In this document: positions 36,665 through 48,519 of the stretch, one piece after another | Layout of the letters: each line of letters begins with the position of its first letter | How positions within the stretch are numbered: the first letter of the stretch is position 1 | Assembly: GCA_012295275.1 (NCBI GenBank) | Contig: CM022671.1 | Location: 29,638,750 to 29,702,749 of the forward strand | Direction of reading: 5' to 3' | DNA: 64,000 nt | From: Chrysomallon squamiferum | Lineage: Eukaryota; Mollusca; Gastropoda; Neomphalida; Peltospiridae | The notes under the pieces: generated by a model | What the model was told of the DNA's origin: nothing | Database searches by the model: none | The model's input: the letters and a program-made list of their open reading frames with translations, nothing else | Made by a program: the position numbers and the translations under genes

Positions 36665-39600
36665 ATGGAATATAATGGTGCAGTTGATAAAAAATGGAAA
36701 AAAAAATTGTATTTAAGATCTATGAAAGGATTTAGCATATTTTTTGTTATGTTTCTTTTATCTTGTGATTATGTCGGAACCTTTTCATTTGTCGATGGCG
36801 TTGAATCTGCAAATGATTTCAGTGCCGATAGTGAACGTTTGAAAAACAATCGAGATGCGCATATCTTACAAACTACTTGGGTGATAAATTATAGTGGCGT
36901 GAGATATGCTGAATTTAATGATAGTTACAAAGGAGACAGTTCGACTAAGGTAAGTACTGCATGCAATAGCGGTTTTGGTCTTGTTGGAAGGGAGAGAAGA
37001 ATCAAAGAAACCAATTCTTAGAGAAATCTTTAGGACAGACGTGATTTTAGAGTAGTTTCCCCTGGACCACATTTCGCACAGACTTGCATACCATACACAG
37101 TATTAAAAAAAACCTACATACACAGTAGATGCATACTGTTATATATACATTTATAATATACATACCAACTTTAAAAAAAAAAAAACCTAGGAAAAACGAC
37201 CACACACACTCATGTATATGTATATCTATATGTATGTATGTATATGTATGTGCATACACACACACACACACACACAGACACACATGCACACAAATGTGCA
37301 CACACATATACACATACACACATCTATGTGACATACACTTCTCAAATTAATCCTGTTTTTTTTCTCTTTTTTTTATTAGTGCAGTGATTTCCACAAACTT
37401 TCTAATAAGTCTGAGATCTGCCATTTTGTGAAAACAACTGATGACTGTAAGATTGACGAAGGTTTTATCAACTATACATTATTTGTCTTCTGCACTCTAC
37501 AGGTAGTACCACTGGCACTGATAATCGTGGTAAGTGTTTGTGTGTGCATGTACCTTTATCAGAGTGTCTTACGTGTGTTTGTGAGTACGTGGGTATTATT
37601 AGGTGCATATATATGTGTGTATAATGTGTTTGTGTGCGTGTATGTATTTGTGAGTATGTGTATGTGTGTATAGGTATGATTAGGTGTGTGTGTGTATGTG
37701 TGTATCTGTGTATATGTATGTGTGTATATGTTTGTGAGTTTGTTTATGGGGATGATTAGATGTGTGTATATGTTTATATCTGTATGTGTATGTATGTACA
37801 TGTTTGTGCGTGTATATGTGTATGTGTGTGAACATATTTATCTATATATATATGTTAACTTGTCTATGTATGTATGTATGTCTATGTGTACATATTTGTA
37901 CATACACACACACATAAACACATACATACATACATACATGTATGTGTTTGTGTGTGTGGATATGTTTTTGTGCATTCATGTCTGTGACATTTATATATAT
38001 GTATAAAATGTCTGCACATATATAGAGATACATTACGAAAAATATATTTATATTGATGCATTTTGAAGTTTCATGTTATGATGTAAACATATGTTTTTAT
38101 TATGTATTTAATTTGAAAATGTATCATAGTATTCTGTTTTTTTAACGCATGAAATAAAAGTACACATGAAATCAGAAATCACTACCTTTAATAAACTAAT
38201 TTATCTTCTGCATTATTTATCAAAACACTTCATCTTTATTCATAATTATGTGCATGACACAGATATATGAAAACTGCATACTTTTCAGTAGAAGAATATG
38301 TTGCTAAACTATTGCATTAAACACAGCTTGAAGAGAAGAAAGACTATATTACCATAATGTTGGCTTCCTGATTATATGAATAAATAAAACATCTAGTGAA
38401 GCTTATGAAATGAACAATTCGGCCTGATTTATCTTTTGTATTTGTATGTCACAATTAAAGGGTGGGAAAAAAGTATTTTTGCATATATTGTCATGGGTTT
38501 GTTTTTATTTTATAAATACGTACATACATACATATATATATGTAAATTATTCATTACATACATACAAATATAAATACATACAAACATGTACATAGAACCA
38601 TACATACATGCAGGTTAAAACTATACAGTATTCCCTCGCTATTCGCGGGGGTTACGTTCTTTACCTCCCCGCGAATAGCGAAAAACCGCGAATATTGGAT
38701 GCAGTTTTAAAACGTCTATTATGAGATTATATACGGTACTAAATGCTTCCCAAACACTTTCTAAAGATACTCTTACTCATTAATACAGTAATAATGTAGT
38801 AATATTGCATGCAGTTATGTATTTCACTAATGTAGTAATGATAATGTAAACACATTTTAATTTTGTACTGAAACAATATTTTAATCAGAAAGAAACGTAA
38901 GTACAGGAGGACAGTAACACCGCATAGCATAGTTACCCATACTGTACCGTAAAGTCATTTTCTGTGCGTACAACATTTGTATTAGAATTGACAGAAAGTG
39001 GAACAAATTTAAAGGCAAACAGACAGATAAATACAGTACGCACAGTTCAGATAATAATAATACAATTCAGTAATAATATGCAATTAAAAACATTATTAAT
39101 ACACGGTCACAAAAAATATGCACTGTACATACAGTGTATGCATTTATAAAAAAATACGTACTGTATTGCAATAATAATTGAAAAAATTTGATATTGTTTG
39201 TGCGGTTTACCGAGCATTTCTTTTTATGACGTTATGACGCTAGCCTGGTATACCAGCATACGATGCGATAGGGTTAAGAGCCTAACCCGCGAATATGCGG
39301 GGCCGCGAATGGGGAACCGCGAACAGGTGAGGGTATACTGTATTTGTGAGTGTGTATGTGTATAATAAAAATATTATATATTTGGTGTGTATATCTAGCC
39401 ATTAAGTTTTATTTTTTAATTTAATTTTCTTTTTTTTTCTCTGCTTTTATTTCAGTTTTTGTGGTGGTTGTTTCTCTTTGTGGGATTAGCAGTCACAGCA
39501 GAAGATTTGTGAGTATTGCATGAGTTTTATTTCTAAATCCAGAAATGCTGTCAAAACATGGCCAGAGACTTTGTTCCAGTGAATCCTTGAATATTTGTTG

Positions 39601-42600
39601 GCAGTTATTAGGTACCAGTTATGTTGTTCTGTAACAAATGAATAAATGAATTTCTTTTTTCACTGACATCTCAAATTATTAAAATTATGTTTATATTAAC
39701 AATTATCAGATAGCAAAGATGATTAATGATGATCAGAGAGAAAAACTGCTGCTTCTGCCTACACTTTTCACCATAGCGATTACCAGCATGTTTTCTTTGG
39801 TAAAAAAAACTCCTTGCCACAGTCTTTCATAAACTCTACCATTATTGAACACAGGTTGGAACAGGATTTTGCTTAATGGGTATACTGATTCAACTTGGGA
39901 TTTTTGTTGTTGTACATCTTTGTATTGTTAGTTATAACTACATACTTTCAATACACAATTATATAACAGAATAGTTACCCTGGAGCAATTAATTTAAGAA
40001 ACAAAAAGACAAAAAAAAAAAAAAAGAGAGACATGGATTATCTTCCTTACATATCTTATGCATGTAGGTGTCTCTTCTTTCTCTTTTTCTGTATATGTGT
40101 CTAAACATTTTTATTTTTTATATTTTTTTATAGCTTCTGCCCTTCCTTGGAAGTGATCTCAAAGACTCTGCACCTCAGTCACAATGTTGCTGTATCCTTT
40201 GTCTCCACTTACATGTCTGTAATATCTGTCTCAGAGTTTAAATGCATACAGTACATAATGATTTGTTATTTTGTTACTTATTTAACATACAACAGCATTT
40301 GTTACAGAGTTTTAATTTAATATGCATAGGTCAGCAAATAAAACTTGTAGAACATTTTCTTAACTTTTGCCCAGGGTGTTACTTTCCTTGCCTTTGGAAA
40401 TGGGGCTGGAGATATTTTTTCAGCCATTGCTGCTGTTGGAAGTGCCAAGAATGGAGATGCAAGTTTAGCAATTGGGGCACTGTTAGGTATCATTATTACT
40501 GTTGTTGTTGTTGTTGCTTCTGCTGTTGTTGTTGGTGTTAAAATACTTGTTGATAAATTATCTGTTAGAGTTTTTATATTTTTTATTTCTTTTCTTTTCT
40601 TTTGAAAATGAAAACTATTTTGAGGGCTGTATATAAATAAAACACATCTTCCTTCTTCCTCTACAAATTTAGATTTTTCTCATTATCCAATCCACTGAAA
40701 GTTTTATTAACATAAGCTGAAATGTCTCATATATCACCAAATTAGACACACGTCTTCTCATCACAAAATGAATTTTGATATTATAAGAATTTCCACAGCT
40801 AAATTTGAAATTATTTGCTGATAATTAAATGTATAGAGCTATCAGCATGTTCATATATTTTTCAGAATATGTTATAAGGAAATACATTTGCATTGACAGT
40901 CATGTATGTTTATTTGTTTTTATCTCAAGGTGCTGGTGTCTTTATAACAACTGTAATTGTGGGCACCATATCTATCACCCACCCATTTGACGCAATGCAG
41001 CGGCCATTTTTCAGGGATGTCATATTTTTCCTGGGAGCTGTGTTTTGGTTGTTCTATATTCTCTGGGATAAGGAAATCACGAAGTTTGAATCAATGGGTA
41101 AAGCTAGGTTTCATGAACACACACAACACACACACACACACATATGTACAAACACACTCTCACCCACTGCACTAATATCCACTTAATATATTAGTTATAC
41201 TTCTAAATATGCATGTGTGAGTGTATCATTGATTAGATATAAAAATCAATAACAAAATTCCATATTTTATTTTATTTATTTAATAACAGATCATATTTTT
41301 AATTTTATTTTATTAGAGCACCAACGGGTAAAACGATCTGTCCTTCACAGTTGCATTTTGGGCTATTTCCCATTCCAGCCAGTGCCTAGTGCTGTTTTAT
41401 CAAAGACTGTTGTAGGCATTTTACTGTCTGTGAGGGGGTAGATATAAAACAACTGTTCCTGCTAACTGTTAAGAGTAACACATTAAATTATAGGTAAGCT
41501 CTCTCAAGACAAATCTATGCAAATACAATGTCTCATACATAATAACTATTAATAATAAAATATACAGAGTTGACATTAAAGAAATATTTTGTTTCTTCCT
41601 TTATTGCAGGTTTTATCCTGCTCTATGTCTTTTATGTAATTGTTGTTGTGATTGGTCGATATATTTACCAGCGAACTCGTGACCGAAGCATCCAGGAATC
41701 AAATACTCCAGAACTTAACGAGCAATGTAAGTAAAACAAAACTTTATTTTTTTATATAGAATTCTCAATCAAAGTAAATAAATACTACTATTATATCATA
41801 CTATTAACAATAAAAAAAAGGCAAAGTAGATCAAGCAGATGAAACTGATTAAACTGTGGCAAAGAAGCCATATTTATCATCAATAAATATTGTTGTTGAT
41901 TTTTTTTTTTTTTTTTCTCCTTTCAAAGATTACAATTTAGTTACAACAAAATATGAAAAATATATTAAATTTATTTCATTGTATTATGAAAGAAGCACTT
42001 TATAATTTAAAAAATGTATTTTAAAGACTGAAAATGTTTGCAACTGCAGCAATACAAAACGGAGATGATGATCTATTTAATTCTGGATATGCTGGCAGTC
42101 AAAAGTATAATGTGATACCTTCAAGCAGAGTACCAGGTGATTTAAATTTAAAATTTTAAAATATGTATTATTATTATTATTATTATTAATTTTGTTTTAA
42201 ATTATTATTTTTTAAAATTATTTCAAGTAGTTTATTTTGAAAGAGTTTATCAAATATTTGTTTTACATTTTTCTTTTATGAATATGAAAGTATTTTTAGA
42301 TTTTTAGATTTGTATTTTAAGGTCACAAAGGTTAAAAGATGAATAATATGATACTGTAATAGGTAGGCAAATTACTACAAGTGTCAAAGTGTTAAAGAAT
42401 GTCAGGCAGTGTCAGGAAATTTGGAATGTCTGACACACATATTAATAATGTCGAAACATTTTGTTGTCTGCTATGCTTTTTAGATGAACGGTCACCATTG
42501 TTAGAAAATGCTGTGGTGGAAAATTACAGCTTCAGACAGACAACAGAAGACATGACAGTTTTTAAACAGTTCATGTTAGCTGTTAATCCTATAGACACTG

Positions 42601-44169
42601 ACCGATGGCCAGCTATGAGAATACACAGCAAAATATTTGAAATTTTTAAGGTATGAAAAACATTAACAGTCAATGTTAAGTTTAATACAAAGTAAAATGT
42701 GTGATAATTTTATTATATATTTTTTTATATGAGTATGTATATTTATTTATTTATTTTATTTTATTTTATTTTATTTTATTTTTTTGTGAATCTGTGTGTG
42801 TGGATGTCAGCTTGAAATTGCATATATTTTTATGAAGTTATAAACTTATAAAGCTTAAATTGGATAAAAATAAATAATTTTAATTTATGGTTATTATTAT
42901 TCTTATTTGTTTATTATTATTTTGTTATTAGTAATTGAGTAGTATAATTTTTTTTAATATATAAATTTATTGTAATATTATTTATTTATTTATTTATTTA
43001 TTTACTTACTATTAATTGTGGTAGTAGAAATATATATATATATGAATGAATGAATTTATTTATTTATTTATTTAATAGTACTGGTAGTATATTTTTGAAA
43101 GTTTATTTCAGAGTCCAATTCTGATTATACTAAAATTAACAGTTCCTGTTGTGGATTATAAGAATGAGGACAAACATAACTGGAATCGAATACTCAACAG
43201 TCTGCATTGTCTGACTGGGCCCCTGGTGGTTAGCATGGCAACCAAGAGTATGTATCTGTCATTTCTTATACAATATACTATAAATAAAAATAAAAGATTT
43301 ATCATTATCTTTTTTAATTTTTTATTATTACTATTACTTTTTTTTTTTTTTTTTTTTTTTTGTTAGTAAGATATTAACTAAACAGCATTTAATTGTAAAT
43401 ATCTTTATTTTGTTTAGATAGGTATTACTGTGAGGTATTTATAACCAATTTTAATTTTATGTATTTTATTTTATTTATCGATTTATTGAAATTAATAAAA
43501 TTATTATTTAAATTAATTTGATTTGATTTGTTTTACATCTTATGTAATATTATTTTATGTTGTACTATGATATGCTTTGATATTATATTGTGTTGTGCAA
43601 TATTGTGTTTTGTTATGTCACTTATGTTTCAGTTACATTATGTTATGATATGTTGTCTTATGTTATGTTATGTTATGTTATGTTATGTTTTTATCATAAT
43701 TTATGTTTTTCAGTTGGTTTTCAAACCGTAGGTTCAGGATTTCCTGTTTTGGGGTTGGTGGTGATTTTGGGGTCTGTTGTTGGTGTTCTTGTTTTTTATT
43801 TGACCAAGCAAGATGAGAAACCTGTCTTCCATGCTGTATGCTTTTATCACTTTGTCTTTGTGCAAGTTCTAAAAATATACAAAACAAACTATATTAGAGA
43901 TCATCAAACATTCATGTGAAATCATAAAGATATGTAACTAATAATCAGTAGTTTTTTCCTTGGTATTTCACAATGAAAATGTTTCATGATCTCTAATACT
44001 GATGGTTTAATATATATTAGAAAGATTTAGTATATATTAGATTTAATTATTAATGCCAGTGGTTTTAGCAAAATTAAACTGTTATTTATTTTTGTTTTGT
44101 TGTCTTTCTGAGTGGTGGTGGTTGATGTATGTGTGTTCTTTGTGTATGTTTTTATGTATATGTGTATCT

Positions 44170-44247
<78 letters not shown>

Positions 44248-44288
44248 CTTGTCTTCACTTATTTGGTTTGTTGGAGTTGTTTGGCTTA

Positions 44289-44319
<31 letters not shown>

Positions 44320-47300
44320 TTTTTATTTAGTTATTTTATTTATTTAATTCATTTTGATTTATTTTGATTGTATTTTTCGTTTGTTCTCCTTTTTTATAGG
44401 CTTTTGGTTATCTTGGATTTTTTGTAGCTTTTATATGGATTTACTCTATAGCTAATGAAATTGTAAATATTCTTCAGGTAAATGTTTTGTTTTTCCTTTG
44501 GCTATTATTCCTATTCCAGCTCATGCTCCAGATATAAAGCTTCAGATTCATGATATGTGATTTCCTTTCTCTGACTAACTGCTTATAAAAATTCTTTGTT
44601 TTTAATCATAATATGGGTTCACTCTTTATCATCTGAAATTATCATTACATTGTCATGTTTTACATCCAAGACACACATGCCAATTTTCCAGCATTTTATT
44701 TATTTATTTATTTATTTATTTGTTTATTTATTTATTTACCATTGTTACTACTACTACTAACACTACTTCTTTTATTATTATTATTATTACTACTACTGCT
44801 ACTTTTTTTTGTACAAAGTAATCTACACATACTGAAAATAGGATATTTGACAGTATGGATGTTATAAATTATAAATAAGCAATTTCAAATATTCTTATTC
44901 AAATGTTAATTATTAAAAATCTTGACAAAATTAAGATTAAATTAGAATCCAATATTCTTTTTTTCTTTTTTTTAAATTGAAGAAATAAAAATAAAAACAA
45001 AACAAAATTAACACAGAACAATGTTATCATACTCCTAAGAGTTACTTCCCCTTTGCTACCTAAATAAATTGGAATTAAACATTTTCTTTTGTGAATGGTT
45101 TAAATTGGGGAAAAAAAAAAAATAATAATTAATGAATTACACTCATTAAAAAAATAATCCCAAAAAAAGATTATAAGATTTTTAGTCTTTTTTTCATTTC
45201 TTTTCTTTTTTATTTCTTATTCTCCTTTTATTAATTTCAGACTTTTGGTGCAGTTTTTAATATTAGTGGTGCTATTCTTGGTCTGACACTGCTTGCATGG
45301 GGAAACAGTTTAGGAGGTACAAAGCAATCATAAAAGTGCAAAATAGCAGATTCAAAACAGAGAAGAACATTTCATTATTGAAATATAGTTCATTATTATG
45401 AAAAAGTAAAGAATCTAAATCGTTCTATTATTATTACGTTTGTCTTTATTTTTCTAAATATTTTTTCTTGTTTAATATGTTAACAAACATTTATTTTATT
45501 TAAAATTTGATTAGTACAAATGAAACATTTAATATATTTTCAAATTCTTTAAATGCTTTAATAAATTAAAAATAAAACTATAATCCATTGTTAATGATTG
45601 TTTTATTGGTTCTGTTTTGGGGTTATTTCATATTTTTTTATTATTATTTTTTTTTTGTTTTTTGTTTTTGAGTAGCAGTTTTTAAAAAAAACCACAATAG
45701 TAATTGCCTCAATAAAATTTGAAAATAAGAAATAAATTATATATGCAGACAAACTGTAAAATTTTACACGATCTGTTTTATACATATATATATATTTATT
45801 TTATTTCATTTCAATTTATTTATTTATTTATTTATTGCATTCCTACTCAATAATATTTCCTATTTCAACTTTTAGAGTGTGTATTTGTTTGGCAGTTTTA
45901 AACCATAAAAACGGTGTATTTATTTGTTGTGATTTTTTGTATTTTTTTAGATTTTATATCTGATTTCACAGTGGCAAGACAAGGTTACCCAAGAATGGGT
46001 ATTTCAGCTTGCTATGGAGGACCTCTGTTCAGTATCTTTTAATTAAAAAGAAAAACATAAAAAACATATGAAAAGAAAATCACTAATAACATCTGATAAA
46101 GAAAATTATTGAACTGATCTTCATATATGTATCTATGAAGAAAAAAAATGTCCTCTAAAACAATTTGTGTCAGTCAGTGGTTTTATGTTTGATATATTTC
46201 ATACATCAGCTTTTTCAATATTAAATTTTAAAATTATTTTATATTCTTAAATATTTTAACAATAGTTGTAAAATAAATTTTTGCAAAATCTGTTATTGGA
46301 TGTAAAATTTCAAACGAATAGTGTACAGAGAAATAACTTTAAAATTATTTTAGTTGTAATTTATTAATTTATTTTATTATTATTATTATTGTTATTATTA
46401 ATATTATTATTTTTTTTTTTCTCCTTTTTAATAGTAACCAGTTTTATAAATCTTTTTTGTAGATAAATCATGAAACAAATTTATGATTCCAAAATTTGTT
46501 TACAATGTTTGCCTTAATCTGAATCAGATATTTTGTTGGGCATAGGAATACCATTTACTATCAAATGTATCAAGCATGGAGGAAGCTACAAGGTATGTTC
46601 AGCTACTAATAACATACCTGACATCTCTGATTTATTTACATTGGTGAAATGGTAGATGATCTAGTCGCAGCAGTAGTGTAATAGTCCTAGTTCTGATAGT
46701 AGACGTAGTGAGGATAATAGTTATGTTAGTTATAGTAAGTAAAAGTACTAGAAAAACTGGTAGTAGTAGTAGTAGTAGTAGTAATAACTAGTAATAATCA
46801 TAAAAGCCTTAGCTGTAATAGTAGTGGTAACAAAATATGTAATAGTAGTTGTACTAATAGAAGTTGTAGAGATTGTAGTGATTAATAGAAATAATAGTGT
46901 TAGTAATTACAAAAAAAAAAAAAAATAATAATAAATAAATTTACATACGGTGATGGTAGAAACAGTAAAAGGAATTATAATGGTGATGATAGTAAAGACA
47001 GTAGTAGTAGTAGTAGTAGCAATATTATTAATGGAGGCAGAATCAGCAAGTTAAAATAATAGTCATAGCAATAATAGAAGCTATTAATGTGACAGTAATA
47101 GTAGTAGTAATTAGTGGTAGTAGTAGTAGTAATAGTAGCAGTGTCATATCAGTAGTAGAGTTGCAGTTGTGATAGTACAAATAATGGTAGCATCTGTTAG
47201 AGTTGTTGCAGCAGTAGCAAATCATAGCAGTAGTCGTTGTTGTTGCAGTAATGGGTTGTTTGTGCATTTCAGCTCAATATAACTCTAGAGGAGTTTGTCA

Positions 47301-47467
47301 TATTTGTGTTTCTTGTAATCAGTCTTGTGACGTCACTCATTGTTGTTCCTCTGTCAAAGTTCCACATGTCACGTCCATTCGGCATCTATCTCATGATCTT
47401 CTATGTGGTGTTCTTGGTCACCGTCATCCTTACAGAGAGTGGCACGATTCATGGAAAAATAGACTGA
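36665..47467 (+). CDS. SLC8B1: Mitochondrial Na+/Ca2+ (Li+) exchanger NCLX
   Basis: NCLX sits in the mitochondrial inner membrane and exports matrix Ca2+ in exchange for Na+ or Li+. Exons: 36665-36949, 37380-37529, 39456-39508, 40134-40191, 40375-40486, 40930-41097, 41610-41726, 42050-42136, 42484-42650, 43112-43247, 43714-43835, 44400-44477, 45241-45316, 45951-46031, 46528-46592 and 47273-47467. They join to 649 codons plus TGA, versus about 584 in human. A hydrophobic segment near residues 20-40 follows a Lys-rich start and could be a targeting or signal sequence. Alpha-1 repeat: HNVAGVTFLAFGNGAGD. Alpha-2 repeat: LTLLAWGNSLGDFISDF, then GYPRMGISACYGGPLFN. A polar loop with short exons separates the halves. 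The C-terminus is hydrophobic and ends GTIHGKID. The usual alpha-1 proline is glycine here. Only the very N-terminus is uncertain. Confidence 0.96.
37197..38035. repeat. CA/TG-rich simple-repeat cluster across SLC8B1 exon 2
   Basis: CA-rich text occupies 37197-37325 before exon 2, and TG/TATG-rich text runs from just after its donor (37530) to about 38035. The 3' block mixes TGTGTG, TATGTG and TATGTA units and turns to CACATAC near 37905-37935. It yields spurious open frames on both strands. Confidence 0.85.
38626..39340. mobile_element. pogo/Tigger-like MITE, non-autonomous, 715 bp
   Basis: The left end is CAGTATTCCCTCGCTATTCG. The right end, read on the opposite strand, is CAGTATACCCTCACCTGTTC, so the terminal inverted repeats agree at most of the first 16 positions. 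A TA dinucleotide flanks each end (38624-38625 and 39341-39342), as expected for a Tc1/mariner/pogo target duplication. Sub-terminal CGCGAAT motifs recur at both ends, a typical pogo/Tigger non-autonomous pattern. There is no transposase frame. It sits in SLC8B1 intron 2. Confidence 0.85.
38639..38678. repeat. Perfect hairpin inside the MITE
   Basis: CTATTCGCGGGG (38639-38650) and CCCCGCGAATAG (38667-38678) form a perfect 12-bp inverted repeat with a 16-base loop. Confidence 0.85.
40134..41097 (+). other. SLC8B1: NCLX alpha-1 repeat exons
   Basis: Exons 40134-40191, 40375-40486 and 40930-41097 encode FFCPSLEVISKTLHLSHNVA, then GVTFLAFGNGAGD, then the next helices to HPFDAMQRPFFRDVIFF. The exon-4 donor is GTATCC, a weak but GT-AG site. 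It is supported because the join V-A-G-V-T matches the family. An (AC)n stretch follows the exon-6 donor at about 41117-41142. Confidence 0.9.
42720..43082. repeat. ATTT-type tetranucleotide repeats in an SLC8B1 intron
   Basis: Several TTTA/TTTAT runs (near 42740-42783, 42982-43004 and 43055-43073) occupy the intron before exon 43112-43247. No gene signal was seen. Confidence 0.75.
43662..43690. repeat. (TTATG)n pentanucleotide repeat
   Basis: Six near-perfect TTATG units directly precede the acceptor region of SLC8B1 exon 43714-43835. Looser TATG-like text extends back to about 43545. Confidence 0.75.
44174..44247. repeat. (GT)n microsatellite, about 74 bp
   Basis: A nearly pure TG dinucleotide tract lies in the SLC8B1 intron between exons 43714-43835 and 44400-44477, about 150 bp before the acceptor. 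Confidence 0.95.
45241..46592 (+). other. SLC8B1: NCLX alpha-2 repeat exons
   Basis: Exons 45241-45316, 45951-46031 and 46528-46592 carry the second ion-binding repeat. It reads LLAWGNSLGD, then SDFTVARQGYPRM and YGGPLFNILLGIGIP. The Asn-Ser of GNS (533-534), a glycine of the YGG pair (559-560) and Asn564 fit the ion-coordinating residues known for the family. Confidence 0.92.
46640..47245. repeat. Imperfect AGT/GTA trinucleotide domain in the last SLC8B1 intron
   Basis: About 600 bp is dominated by TAGTAG, GTAGTA and GATGAT-like triplets with substitutions, ending just before the last exon (47273). A similar smaller tract lies at 35505-35597. Confidence 0.75.
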
Positions 47468-47542
47468 CCAGTGGAACAACCGGAATGTACTTCTTTTATG
47501 TGTGATGTCACCGTTTTTTAAACTGTTTAATTACAAGGTATT

Positions 47543-47900
47543 GAAATGTCTACATTTGGTATGGTCTTGAGGCATTTTAATGTCCACATTTTGTGTTATT
47601 TAAATGTCTTTATTTTTATATAGTTTTGAGACATTTAAATGTCCACATTTTGTTATTTTTAGTTATTTAAATGTCTACATTTTGTACATTTATGAGACAT
47701 TTTGATGTCCACATTTTGTGTTATTTAAATGTCTACATTTAATATAGTTATGAGGCATTTAAATGCCCACATTTTGTGTTATTTTCTGTTACTTAAATGT
47801 CTACATTTTCTAGTTTTAAAACATTTTAATGTCTACATTTTGTGTTACTTTGTTTTATTTAAAAGTCTACATATAATTATGAAATATTTAATTGATATTT
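47543..47900. repeat. Tandem repeat of 58-68 bp units downstream of SLC8B1
   Basis: Units beginning AAATGTCTACATTT or a close variant start near 47543, 47602, 47669, 47727, 47795 and 47861. Each is followed half a unit later by TTTAATGTCCACATTTTGTG or similar. AAATGT-CT-ACATTT is itself an inverted repeat. The array starts 76 bp after the stop codon and so lies in the probable 3' UTR. Confidence 0.85.
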
Positions 47901-48194
47901 TTTTAAAAATATGTTAAAATAATTCAGATTAAACATCTTGTAATAACAAGGACCATTACCAAAACTGCAAAAATTGTTGTGAGTGTATAACGGTGAATGG
48001 AGGCATAAATATCCAAGGTACAATATGCATGTGCATGTCTGTTTTCATGTAAAAGCATGTGCATATATGTCTGTGTGCATGTGTGTATGTGTCTTATATT
48101 AACAAAGACAATTATTGGTTGTGTTATATTAAAATATAAATGGCTTATTTAAGACAACTTCTACCTTTATGATTTGATATAACATTAAGTTGTT

Positions 48195-48200
48195 AATAAA
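48195..48200 (+). terminator. Candidate SLC8B1 poly(A) signal
   Basis: AATAAA lies about 730 bp after the SLC8B1 stop, beyond the tandem repeat. A second copy is at 48506-48511. Use of either is unproven. Confidence 0.3.
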
Positions 48201-48519
48201 TAGTTAATGGAATATATTATTTAATATTAACCAGCTCAGGTTGTTAACTTATATTTATAAAATCTATTTTATTTGTACAATAGTTGTTATATTACAAATT
48301 AATATTTTATACAGAGCTTTAAAAAAATGTATATTTTTATAGTCAACTAATCATTCCATTAATTACTAAAAATAATGGATTATTAAATTTTTATTAGTAA
48401 TTTCAGTACAGTTATATACAAGTTTATTAAAAAGTACATATATTTACTTAACAATTTGTTTTTAAGGAAAAATATATCATGAAATTTCTTTACTCTATTT
48501 CTGGTAATAAAATCATTTT

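Noticed and set aside
37047-38033. Several open frames of Val-Cys or Thr-His repeats
   Set aside because: They are produced by CA/TG microsatellites on both strands.
47251-47505. 84-codon open frame over the last SLC8B1 exon
   Set aside because: It is in the wrong frame. The exon 47273-47467 in the NCLX frame continues the family sequence to TGA.
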